Below the pieces are notes generated by a model, which ran no database searches, had not been told where the DNA came from, and saw only the letters and a list, made by a program, of their open reading frames with translations. A stretch of DNA of 64,000 nucleotides from Salinispora pacifica CNR114 (GTDB lineage Bacteria > Actinomycetota > Actinomycetes > Mycobacteriales > Micromonosporaceae), in assembly GCF_000514775.1 (NCBI RefSeq), contig NZ_AZWO01000028.1:1-64000 (forward strand). The letters run 5' to 3'. Made by a program: the position numbers and the translations under genes. Below, one piece after another: positions 46,209 to 54,057 of this stretch; position 1 is the first letter of the stretch, and every line of letters starts with the position of its first letter.

Positions 46209-47779
46209 CGCGGCTTTCTCTCCGTCGACGGGCCGTGCCCCGGTTCGCTGCCCAGGTACGGCCGCAGCGCCATCCTCTCCGTCGACCGCTGCAGCCTGCT
46301 CATGGCCAATCCCTGGATCTGGCGGATCCGTTCGCGGCTGACGCCGTGGTCTGCGGCGATGTCGTCCAGGGTCTCCTCCGCCCCGGTGCCGAGGCCGAAC
46401 CGGCGGCGGATCACGTTGGCGGCTCGGTTGGGGAGCACGGTGCGGAGGAGGCGATCGAGCTCGTCGCGCAGCGTCGCCTGTTCGACGATCGCTGCCGGGT
46501 CGGTGCGCCCATCCCGCTCCTCGTCGTGGACGAGGACGTCGGAGAGGCGAAGGTCACCATCCACACTGAGTAGCAGGTCGATGCTGAGTACCGGTTGGCC
46601 AAGCTCCAGCATCGCCTGCACCCTGCCCGGCTGCATGCCGGTGGCGTCGGCAAGTTCGTCGAGCGTCGGCTCTCGGCCCAGCCGGTCGGCGAGCTTCCGG
46701 GTTGCCCGCCGGATCCGCTGGATCCGTTCCCGGACATGCATGGGTACGCGGATCGTCCGGCCGTGGTTGCCGATGCCCCGTTCGATGCTCTGCTTGATCC
46801 ACCACGTCGCGTAGGTGGAGAACTTGTAGCCCTTGGAACCGTCGAACAGATGGGCGGCGTGGATGAGACCCGTGTTGCCGTCCTGGATGCGGTCGGCGAA
46901 CGCTACGCCGGTCTGGCGGTATTGCCGGGCCTTGGCGATCGACACCACGAGGCGCAGGTTCGCGCACACCAACGCCGTGTGGGCGCGCTGCCCCTCGATC
47001 GCACGGTGTCGCAGCGACCGGCGGTCTGCCGCGGACAGGTCCGGTCCGCTGGCATCGAGTGCGGTCCGCGCCGCTGTCCCCTGCTTCATCAACGACCAGA
47101 GCTCCACCTCGCGAGCGGCGTTGAGCAGTGGGTATCGGCCGATCTCCCGGAGATACTGGCGAACCGTGTCGTCGGTTGGTTCGTAGCCCTGTGCGGCGGA
47201 TCTGACCGGTTCCGTGCCGGCCGGGGCTTGGAGGTCAACGCCGGCGTCGGCCAGGAGGCCGAGCAACTCACCGGTCTGTGCCGCGGTGAGGCTTCGCCGG
47301 GTTGCCAGCAGGGCGACGTCCGCTCGGGTGAGCCTTCCCCCCGTCCGGGTCCAGTCGCCGAGAAGGTCCTCGAAGGCCTGGCCGACGGCATCGTCTGCGG
47401 GAAGGAAAACGGGAGGCACCGAATCGTCGTCGAACATCCACCCGACGTCACTGTCTGGTGGGTCGTCATCCAGTTTGGGCTCAGACCCGCGCTGCACCGG
47501 CTCGGTCCCGGTCGCGGTCTCGGTGGCGCTGGTGGAGGTGGTGGCGGTAGTGGTGGCCTGAGCTTCGGGTGCCGAGGTGGCGGCTGGGGGACGGGTGTGG
47601 TCGCTGCCGGCGTGGGGCTGGGCCAGCGCCACCACGAGCGCATCAATGTCGCTGCGGGTAAGGCGGTGCCGGGCGACGAACTCCGCGATCGCGGATTGTG
47701 CCTGGTGTACGTCCTGGTTGTCGATGATCGCTCGTAGTTCGTCCACGAGTGCAGCAGACGCTTTCGCGGATCGCACCAT
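46205..47779 (-). CDS. sigma70-family RNA polymerase sigma factor with long acidic N-terminus
   Basis: A 524-residue sigma factor. Residues ~1-200 are not a standard region 1.1: a helical start, a Thr/Ala-rich low-complexity stretch (about 65-100) and an acidic segment. Region 1.2 begins near 205 (DTVRQYLREIGRYPLL). Region 2 follows with FADRIQDGNTGLIHAAHLFD and the promoter-melting KFSTYATWWIKQSIER, then region 3 and a region 4 helix-turn-helix (ETLDDIAADHGVSRERIRQIQ). All regions needed for a primary-like group 2 sigma are present. It is the first gene of the sigma/DrmA/DrmB operon. The start is uncertain: ATG 47779 lacks a good ribosome-binding site and GTG 47776 is an alternative. Confidence 0.85.
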   Translation of the reverse strand: MVRSAKASAALVDELRAIIDNQDVHQAQSAIAEFVARHRLTRSDIDALVVALAQPHAGSDHTRPPAATSAPEAQATTTATTSTSATETATGTEPVQRGSEPKLDDDPPDSDVGWMFDDDSVPPVFLPADDAVGQAFEDLLGDWTRTGGRLTRADVALLATRRSLTAAQTGELLGLLADAGVDLQAPAGTEPVRSAAQGYEPTDDTVRQYLREIGRYPLLNAAREVELWSLMKQGTAARTALDASGPDLSAADRRSLRHRAIEGQRAHTALVCANLRLVVSIAKARQYRQTGVAFADRIQDGNTGLIHAAHLFDGSKGYKFSTYATWWIKQSIERGIGNHGRTIRVPMHVRERIQRIRRATRKLADRLGREPTLDELADATGMQPGRVQAMLELGQPVLSIDLLLSVDGDLRLSDVLVHDEERDGRTDPAAIVEQATLRDELDRLLRTVLPNRAANVIRRRFGLGTGAEETLDDIAADHGVSRERIRQIQGLAMSRLQRSTERMALRPYLGSEPGHGPSTERKPR

Positions 47780-47948
47780 TTAGGTGATGATGGCGGTAGT
47801 CATGCTTCCTCCCCTGGTTGGTAGCGCTCAGCGTAGGGAATGAGTGCGACAAAGAACATGAATCGAACAAATGTTCCATTTCGTCGTCGGCGCGGTGCCG
47901 CACGCCCAGCGGTCTCCCAGCTTGAACGCTGCGCCGTACACTCGGTCG
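47780..47948. promoter_or_regulatory. divergent promoter region between the sigma operon and the AbiEii-like gene
   Basis: A short stretch with a locally A+T-rich portion (about 47850-47890) separates two divergent genes, so both promoters should be here. No clear palindrome was identified. Confidence 0.45.
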
Positions 47949-49520
47949 GTGCTTGAGGTGGCGGGGGAATTCGAGATTCACATCACGGCTCATGCTCAGC
48001 ACGCCGAGCGGATGGCGGCGTTCGCCGCTGAGCACGGGGTCAAATTTATCCACATTGTGCTTGATCGTGGTGAGTACGTCTCTCAACCGATGCTTACCTT
48101 CACCGGGCACGGCGCCTTGGCTGAGCAGCACGCCACGGTGCAGCGTAGGCAACACGAACTGCGCACGGCCGGCATCCACCCCTGCCGTTCGAAGATCGAG
48201 GCGGCGCCGTGGTGCGTCGGCGTGCCGCAGTCAGACGAGCAGGCCGAATCCGAGCCGAGTGGCCGGTACTTCGAGCATCACGTGAAGCTGCTGCTGACCG
48301 GTGCGGGGGTGGCGGATCTGCTGACGCTCACCGATGTGGTCGCGCCGCACGGGGCGCGGCTGTCACGCAACGCCCGCCGGACGTTCGGGGACGGTACGCA
48401 GGAACGGTTCGTCACCCAGCGCTGCCACGGCGTCGGACTCGCCTCGGCCAAGCGGCAACTGGACGAGCTCGTCGAGACCCTTCGGACCGCGGGCCACGAG
48501 CCCAGGACGGTGGAGCAGGAGTACGTCGTCTTCGACAGTGACCTTCGCCACGACCGCGGCTGGCTGGACCCGCCCACGTCGGGCACGAACGACTGGGCGC
48601 TTGAGCGCGAGCAGGGGATGAGATCCGCGCCAGGTGGCTCCCCGCACTACCCGCCGACCTACCAGCCGCTACCCGCGAGCCTGACGGTGCGGCAGAGTGC
48701 CGCCTTCGACCCCGCCCTCAAGCAGTACGCGAACGCCTACCGCGCGGGCGAGCCCGAATTCCTCGTGACCGCCACCGGCCAGCGGTGGAGCAACGCCCGA
48801 CGCACGGCCATGAAGCACCTCCTGTCCGCCATCGCCGCGACGACCTGGCGTCAGCATCTGGTCCTCCGCGGCAGCGTCACCATGGCGACCTGGGTCGGTG
48901 CCGCCGCCCGGGAGCCGGGCGACCTCGACTTCGTCGTTACTCCGCACACCATCACCAGCGACAGCGCCGAGGCCCGGGCACTGCTCGATGACCTCAAGAC
49001 CGCTACCCGGACCGCACCCGGCGCCGGCCTGCACCCCGACCTGATCACCGAGTCGGCCATCTGGACGTATGAACGCGCCGACGGACGCCGGCTCGTCATC
49101 CCGTTCAGCGCACCCGAGGCACCCGACGGCCACGTGCAGCTCGATGTGGTCTTTGGTGAAGAGCTACCCCTCGCACCAGAGGCGCTGATACTGCCCGAGG
49201 TTGACGCACCGTTGTTGGCCGCACCCGCCGAGCTGGCGCTGGCGTGGAAGCTGCTCTGGCTGGCCACCGACACGTACCCGCAGGGCAAAGATCTCTACGA
49301 TGCGGCCCTGCTCGCCGAACACACCACTGTCGACCGTGCTCTGGTCCGCCGGCTCATGCGCGCGGAACTCGGTGCCGAAGCCGATACCTTCACCGCCGAG
49401 ACTGTGCTGTCGTGGCAGGTCGACTGGACCAACTTCACCGACGAGTACCCCGCAATCACGGGCACCGCCGAGCAGTGGATCAGACGGCTGGCACTGGCCC
49501 TCGATGGTGCATGGGTCTGA
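47949..49520 (+). CDS. AbiEii/AbiGii-type nucleotidyltransferase with extra N-terminal domain
   Basis: A protein of about 523 residues. The C-terminal half (from about 280) is an AbiEii-like nucleotidyltransferase: LRGSVTMATWVG, then REPGDLDFVV carrying the catalytic DxD, and later the lysine region WKLLWLATDTYPQGKDLYD. AbiEii family toxins transfer nucleotides to RNA or proteins and act in abortive infection. The N-terminal half (EFEIHITAHAQ ... IHIVLDRGEYVSQPMLTF ... FVTQRCHGVGLASAKRQL) does not match a domain I can name. No AbiEi-type antitoxin gene is adjacent. The start is uncertain: GTG 47949 precedes the conserved-looking EFEIHIT stretch, while ATG 47871 would add 26 residues with poor support. 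It is divergent from the sigma/DrmAB operon. Confidence 0.7.
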   Translation: MLEVAGEFEIHITAHAQHAERMAAFAAEHGVKFIHIVLDRGEYVSQPMLTFTGHGALAEQHATVQRRQHELRTAGIHPCRSKIEAAPWCVGVPQSDEQAESEPSGRYFEHHVKLLLTGAGVADLLTLTDVVAPHGARLSRNARRTFGDGTQERFVTQRCHGVGLASAKRQLDELVETLRTAGHEPRTVEQEYVVFDSDLRHDRGWLDPPTSGTNDWALEREQGMRSAPGGSPHYPPTYQPLPASLTVRQSAAFDPALKQYANAYRAGEPEFLVTATGQRWSNARRTAMKHLLSAIAATTWRQHLVLRGSVTMATWVGAAAREPGDLDFVVTPHTITSDSAEARALLDDLKTATRTAPGAGLHPDLITESAIWTYERADGRRLVIPFSAPEAPDGHVQLDVVFGEELPLAPEALILPEVDAPLLAAPAELALAWKLLWLATDTYPQGKDLYDAALLAEHTTVDRALVRRLMRAELGAEADTFTAETVLSWQVDWTNFTDEYPAITGTAEQWIRRLALALDGAWV

Positions 49521-49533
49521 CAAGGTTCATCTG

Positions 49534-50277
49534 GTGCCCGTGCAGATCAGAGATTGTACTTTTCAGTACCGTGCCGGCATTCCGGTGATTCGTGACCTGA
49601 CCGTCGAGTTTCAGCCCGGTGCGACGGTGCTACTCGGCCCTGACGGCGCCGGCAAGTCCACGCTGCTGTCGCTGATCGTGGGGCTGCTGCGGCCAGAAAC
49701 TGGCACCATACGGATTGGCCGGTTGGTCAGTCACGCCCGGCGTACCCGGTCCCGATACCGTCGCTCGGTCGGTTGGCTACCGCAGCGCGTCGCGGCGATG
49801 CCGGGCTTGAAGGTGCGGGAGCAGGTCGCCTATGCGGGCTGGCTGAAGGGGCTCAATCGCCGGGATGCCTGGGCCAACGCGGCGCAGGCGTTGGGTCGGG
49901 TTGGCCTGCGGGAGCTGGCGGAACGACCCAGTAGGGCGCTTTCCGGTGGCCAACTCCGCCGGGTCGGGATTGCGCAGACCCTGGTCCACGACGCGAAGCT
50001 GGTCGTGATGGACGAACCCTCGGCCGGGTTGGACCCGCAGCAGCGGCGGGTGCTGCGGGAGGTGCTAGACGGGATTGCCGGCGATGTCGACCTGCTGGTG
50101 TCAGCGCATCAGACCGAAGACATCAGTGATATCTACCAGCAGGTGGTGGTGTTGGATCACGGCGTGGTGCGGTTCCACGGTGGGGTGCCGGAGTTTATGG
50201 CGCTGGCTCAGCCGAACGTCGAGCTGTCTCGACGGGCCGAGGACGCCTACGCGCAGTTGATCGGTGCGAAGGTATGA
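49534..50277 (+). CDS. ABC transporter ATP-binding protein
   Basis: A 247-residue ABC ATPase with Walker A GPDGAGKST, signature LSGGQLRR, Walker B LVVMDEP and the switch His in LLVSAHQ. AAGG eight bases before GTG 49534 sets the start; the upstream ATG at 49504 lies inside the AbiEii-like gene. It is the first gene of a three-gene operon with two membrane proteins (ATGA overlaps throughout), a layout typical of antibiotic- or lipid-exporting ABC-2 systems. The substrate is unknown. Confidence 0.85.
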   Translation: MPVQIRDCTFQYRAGIPVIRDLTVEFQPGATVLLGPDGAGKSTLLSLIVGLLRPETGTIRIGRLVSHARRTRSRYRRSVGWLPQRVAAMPGLKVREQVAYAGWLKGLNRRDAWANAAQALGRVGLRELAERPSRALSGGQLRRVGIAQTLVHDAKLVVMDEPSAGLDPQQRRVLREVLDGIAGDVDLLVSAHQTEDISDIYQQVVVLDHGVVRFHGGVPEFMALAQPNVELSRRAEDAYAQLIGAKV

Positions 50278-51026
50278 ACGAGCGGAGCGCTGGCAGCTGG
50301 CGGACGATCTACCCCTGGCGCGCTCGTGCCGAGACCTACGTGACCGGGCCGATGCTCGCCCTGGTGCTTCTCCAGGGGACGGCAGTGGCCGATACGGTCA
50401 CGTCCGGGTACTGGATGGCTGCGGTGGCCAAGGCCAGCCTGATGTTGTTCATCCTCGTGCCGATCTGCGCGGTCTGCGCCGCCTGGGAAGGGGTGCGGCA
50501 CCGCGGCGGCGGCGTCAACGAGCCGGACATCGCCCGACCGGTGTGGGTGGTCGCTGCCGTCGCGGTGGCCCCGACGCTGGTGATGGGGGTGGTCGGGCTC
50601 GGCGAGGTCGCTCCCACGCTGCCGGCGACGGTGACCAGCGACGTTGGCGCTGCCGACACCAAGCAGAGCAACGCGGCCGAGGCGGTCGTCATCGGCCTAC
50701 CGGCCAGGCCGGACCCGCAGATCGTGGTGATGAGCCTGGCGACCAGGATGGTGCCGGACACACCGCCGGCCTGCGCAGCCCACGAGCCGTGGCCCGGTGC
50801 CCACAACCGTGCCGCGTTAACGGTGTGGGTGGCGTTGGCAGCCGGCGTGCCGGCATTGGACTCGACCGCCCCGCCGGAGCTGATCGACCTGGTGGTCCGG
50901 GTACGTCAAGAACTCGACAACGAGCAGCAGCTCGCCTGGTACCGCGCCAACCTGGTGCCGATGGGCGACTGCACCACCCCGCTGCGACTTGACCCAGCTT
51001 ACTTCGCATCGGAGCAGCCGCGGTGA
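50274..51026 (+). CDS. membrane protein of ABC operon
   Basis: A 250-residue protein with about three hydrophobic segments in its N-terminal half (ALVLLQGTAVA, LMLFILVPICAVCAAW and VVAAVAVAPTLVMGVVGLG) and a hydrophilic C-terminal half (about 115-250) likely outside the membrane. No known family was recognised. Overlap with the ATPase gene (ATGA) and the next gene (GTGA) indicates it is a subunit of the same transporter. Confidence 0.65.
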   Translation: MNERSAGSWRTIYPWRARAETYVTGPMLALVLLQGTAVADTVTSGYWMAAVAKASLMLFILVPICAVCAAWEGVRHRGGGVNEPDIARPVWVVAAVAVAPTLVMGVVGLGEVAPTLPATVTSDVGAADTKQSNAAEAVVIGLPARPDPQIVVMSLATRMVPDTPPACAAHEPWPGAHNRAALTVWVALAAGVPALDSTAPPELIDLVVRVRQELDNEQQLAWYRANLVPMGDCTTPLRLDPAYFASEQPR

Positions 51027-51661
51027 TCTGGTGGTGGCGCACCCGCGCCTTGACCGCGGTGACGGTCGCGTTCGCCGGGAGCCTCGCCGCCGCGATCGTG
51101 ATCGGAGGTGAGGTGCTGCCGCTGCCCAGTCTGGCCGGGGCGTTGCTCGTGCCGATCGTGTTCGCGCTGTTGCTACCGCTCGTCCCGATCGTCATCCTCT
51201 GGCACGGCATCGACCGCAGCGGCGGTGACCTGGACGCCACCGCGGTCCGCCTGGTGGCCGCTCGGGACCTGGGTGCCGCCGCGACGATCGTGCTGGTGAC
51301 CGCGATTCTGGTCGGCGTCACCTCGGCGACCGGCTCATGGCAGCTCGGCCCCGGATACCTGCGTAACCTCATCGGTTTCCTCGGGCTAGCCCAACTGGTC
51401 GCCCCGATCATCGGCACCCGACTCGCGGCGCTGGCCCCAGTCGGCGCGGTGATCGTCAGCGCGCTCTTCGGCGCCGGCCACGGTGGCCTGGTGTACTGGT
51501 GGGCGTGGCCGGTCGCCGAGACCCACTCCACACTTGCCTTCGCCGAAGCGGCACTGCTGCTGGGGGCCGGTGCGGCGGTAACGGTGTGGCGGTTCAACCG
51601 AAGCGGGCCTGCTCGGTTGGGCCGTTGGCGAGTAGCCCGACAGCCGGCCCAGCCGCGCTGA
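51023..51661 (+). CDS. polytopic membrane protein, probable ABC permease subunit
   Basis: A 212-residue protein with about six hydrophobic helices and a basic C-terminus (RRLGRW-like Arg-rich end). It starts at GTG 51023 overlapping the previous stop. By position it is the second membrane component of the ABC system; the fold alone does not identify a family. Confidence 0.65.
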   Translation: MIWWWRTRALTAVTVAFAGSLAAAIVIGGEVLPLPSLAGALLVPIVFALLLPLVPIVILWHGIDRSGGDLDATAVRLVAARDLGAAATIVLVTAILVGVTSATGSWQLGPGYLRNLIGFLGLAQLVAPIIGTRLAALAPVGAVIVSALFGAGHGGLVYWWAWPVAETHSTLAFAEAALLLGAGAAVTVWRFNRSGPARLGRWRVARQPAQPR

Positions 51662-51685
51662 TCCAAGAGGCATGCCCGGAGTCTG

Positions 51686-52724
51686 TCAGCGGGGCATGGC
51701 AGCGTACTCGGCGACCAGGTACGACCGGTAGGTGATCACCGCGGGGATCGGCACGTTCAACATGCCCGCCGTCTCGGTCAGCACCTCCTCGTATCCCAGC
51801 AACGCGCCGGACCCCGGATCGATGATCACCGTGTACTGGGCGGGCAGGCCATGGAAGTCGGAGGTGATCGAGAACGTTTCCCCGGCCCGTCCGGCACGGT
51901 CGGTGACGGTGCCGGTCACCGTGATGCCCGGTAGCTCAGCGAGGAGTCTGAGTGCCGCCGCGCGCTGCGCCGGGGTCAGTAGCCGTACCCCCGCGAGTTC
52001 GGTAACGGACCCAGATACTGCACGGTGCCTCGTGGGCGGGCACGCCCGTGGTGAGCCACTCGCGTAGCGCGGTGGCGTCGGTAGGCACTGGGCCCTGCCA
52101 GTGGCTGTAGTACCCGCCGGCCGTGTAGTCGCGCGTCTCTTCCGACGAGTCGATCTGGCCGCCGCGCCGCTTCCATTCCCGGAGGTCGGCCTCGGAACGG
52201 AATATCGGGGGGAGTGCCTTCCGGACCTCCCGGCCGGCGCCGTCTTCGGTCCGCCAGGACCGCCACTGCTCCGGCACGACTGCGGACGTCGTCCGTTCGT
52301 CGGTGACCGAGGAGTTCAGGAACCAGTTCGCCGACTCCAGGTGCTCCACCGTGCCGGCCGGCCGTGGCGGTGCTGGCTGCCCCGCCGCCACCTCCGCCAG
52401 GCGCCGCAGCCGGGTGCTGGCCGGTTCCGCGCTCGCCGGCGGGCCGTAGATGAGCATCGCCGGAGTGGCCGCGTACGCCGGCTGCGGCTCCCGAACTGTC
52501 TCCAGCGCCACGCCACCAGCAGCTACCGCCAGGACCACCCCGCCGGCCGCCAGTACGAGACGGCGTCGTAGCACCGCCCGGTTGGCCGGGGGAGCGGCGC
52601 GGTCGGAGGCGAGGATACGCGCCAGATCGCGCGCGCGACGCTCCGCATCCTCAGGTCGGCTGTCCCAGGCGGGATCCAAGCCGCCCAACGTCGAACGAAC
52701 CTCGTCAACTGCCTTCATCCTCAT
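51686..52724 (-). pseudogene. CU044_5270-type membrane protein, frameshifted
   Basis: The first ~230 codons (from ATG 52724) encode a short cytoplasmic head, one membrane helix (RRLVLAAGGVVLAVAAGGVALE), then an extracytoplasmic domain, as in the CU044_5270 family that lies beside ECF sigma factors and may act as anti-sigma partners. Near 52000-52050 the frame changes. The conserved continuation (VTELAGVRLLTPAQRAAAL ... GTVTDRAGRAGETFSI ... YEEVLTET) is in another frame and ends at 51686, while the original frame stops at 51936. Either the gene is dead or one base is wrong in the assembly. It overlaps the sigma-factor gene upstream. Confidence 0.65.
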
Positions 52725-53267
52725 CGCCCCCCATTCGACATCGACGGCGTGACCCGTGGCGCCTGCCCCGCGTCGGCACTGACCCATCCAGTTGCGCCCG
52801 AAGCCGCCGCCGGGCACGCATCAGCCGCATCGTGAACGTCGCCCGCGAGCACCCGAGAACGACCGCCGCCTCGGCAGCGGTCAGACGCTCCCAGGCGACC
52901 AGCCGAAGCACTCCCGATCTGTCGCCGGGACTTGGTCGAAGGCGACGGCAACGTCACACTTGCTGATCACCTCGTCCGCGTGATCCGCCACCACTGCCTG
53001 ATCCCGCTCCGCCGCAACCCGCAACGTCAACTCCCGCCACCGTCGACGCCCCCTGGCCTCGTTGGCCAGCACAAGGCGCGCCACCCCGTACAACCACGGC
53101 AGGGCCGACTCTGTCGGAACCTCGTTCAGGCGGCGCCACGCGACGAGGAAGACCTCGGCGACCACGTCGCCGACGTCAGAACCGACGATGCGGCGAGTCA
53201 CATACCGCCACACGTCACCGTGGTGACGCTCGTACAACCCGGTGAAACGGTCTTCGCTGCCACCCAG
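52705..53267 (-). pseudogene. ECF RNA polymerase sigma factor, frameshifted
   Basis: The first part encodes sigma region 2 (LYERHHGDVWRYVTRRIV ... VVAEVFLVAWRRLNEVP, ending LPWLYGVARLVLANEARGRRR). Region 4 (VLRLVAWERLTAAEAAVVLGCSRATFTMRLMRARRRL) lies in a different frame. The join is at about 52912, where GAGTGCTTCGG would need to read GAGGTGCTTCGG, so one missing G restores the protein. No ATG or GTG is in frame at the front: TTG 53237 begins the core, and a CTG at 53267 stands behind a good AGGAGG. Both oddities could be errors in the assembly, or mutations in a dead gene. Confidence 0.7.
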
Positions 53268-54057
53268 GGCACCTCCTACTGGTGCTTATGTCCGGCACCA
53301 GCTGCGACATCACCACCAGTAACGAGAAACCACCCAAGAGTGTCTGCCGCCGGCCGATGACCAGAGCGGCCGGCGGCCATCTTTTGGCCTACTGAGTCAT
53401 TCCGCGCAACGAGGCCGGTGCGGTAGGTGACGGTCCGGCTTTTCCGGATCGGCCGGGACGTCGCTGCGGCGAAATGCCGCGGGACCTTGTTCTGAGGGTG
53501 GTCCTACGCGCGGTGCCTGGCCGACCTGCTCAGCCGTGAACGGGCACGCCGGGGCGCCCGGGCGGGCGGCCGTGCGTCGTCCTACCGGGGCTAGGTGGTG
53601 CTGTGTCGCCCGCTGTCGAGTTGCCCTCATGGATGGGGCGCAGGAATACCCGCGCCCGCCCAGCAGCCCGCCGTTGCCTGGCCTACGCCGAAACTGCGCC
53701 GGCCGCCCCTGGGTCACCGCCGGTCGAGCCTTGGTGTCGGTCCCGCCGGTGGGGCAGCTCGACAGCGAACGTAACGCTGGCATCCTAGCGGCCATCAGCA
53801 TTGATGCCCATTAGCATCGATCGATGCTGCTTCGAAGTGCCCCTCCTCATCCGCGTCGCCGGCAATCCGTGCCCGCCGACGCGCCAACCTTTTCGGGGCA
53901 TCGCCGGCCACCATCTCGGGGCGCCCCGGGCCCGCGACATCAGCCTCTGTCCCTGGAAAGTCGGCGACACCGTCGCGGCAGCTCTGGTCATCCTCCACAC
54001 CGACCACCAACAAGCCCACCTGATAAGCCAACGTCACGGCCCGTTACGCGGAAAGGC
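53268..54057. other. 790-bp stretch without a supported gene
   Basis: It contains the upstream region of the ECF sigma gene, a strong hairpin at 53346-53377 and the 3' side of the FtsX-type gene. Open frames on both strands lack start signals and known motifs. Decayed coding sequence between 53400 and 53800 is possible but cannot be named. Confidence 0.45.
53346..53377. terminator. perfect 11-bp stem hairpin followed by ATCTTTT
   Basis: GCCGCCGGCCG (53346-53356) pairs exactly with CGGCCGGCGGC (53367-53377) around a 10-base loop and is followed within two bases by ATCTTTT. This is the form of an intrinsic terminator reading rightward, yet no rightward gene ends here in the window. Confidence 0.55.

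Noticed and set aside
41482..47779. A complete DISARM system
   Set aside because: Only DrmA- and DrmB-like genes are present; no DrmC-type PLD nuclease, DNA methyltransferase, DrmD or DrmE is found within the window.
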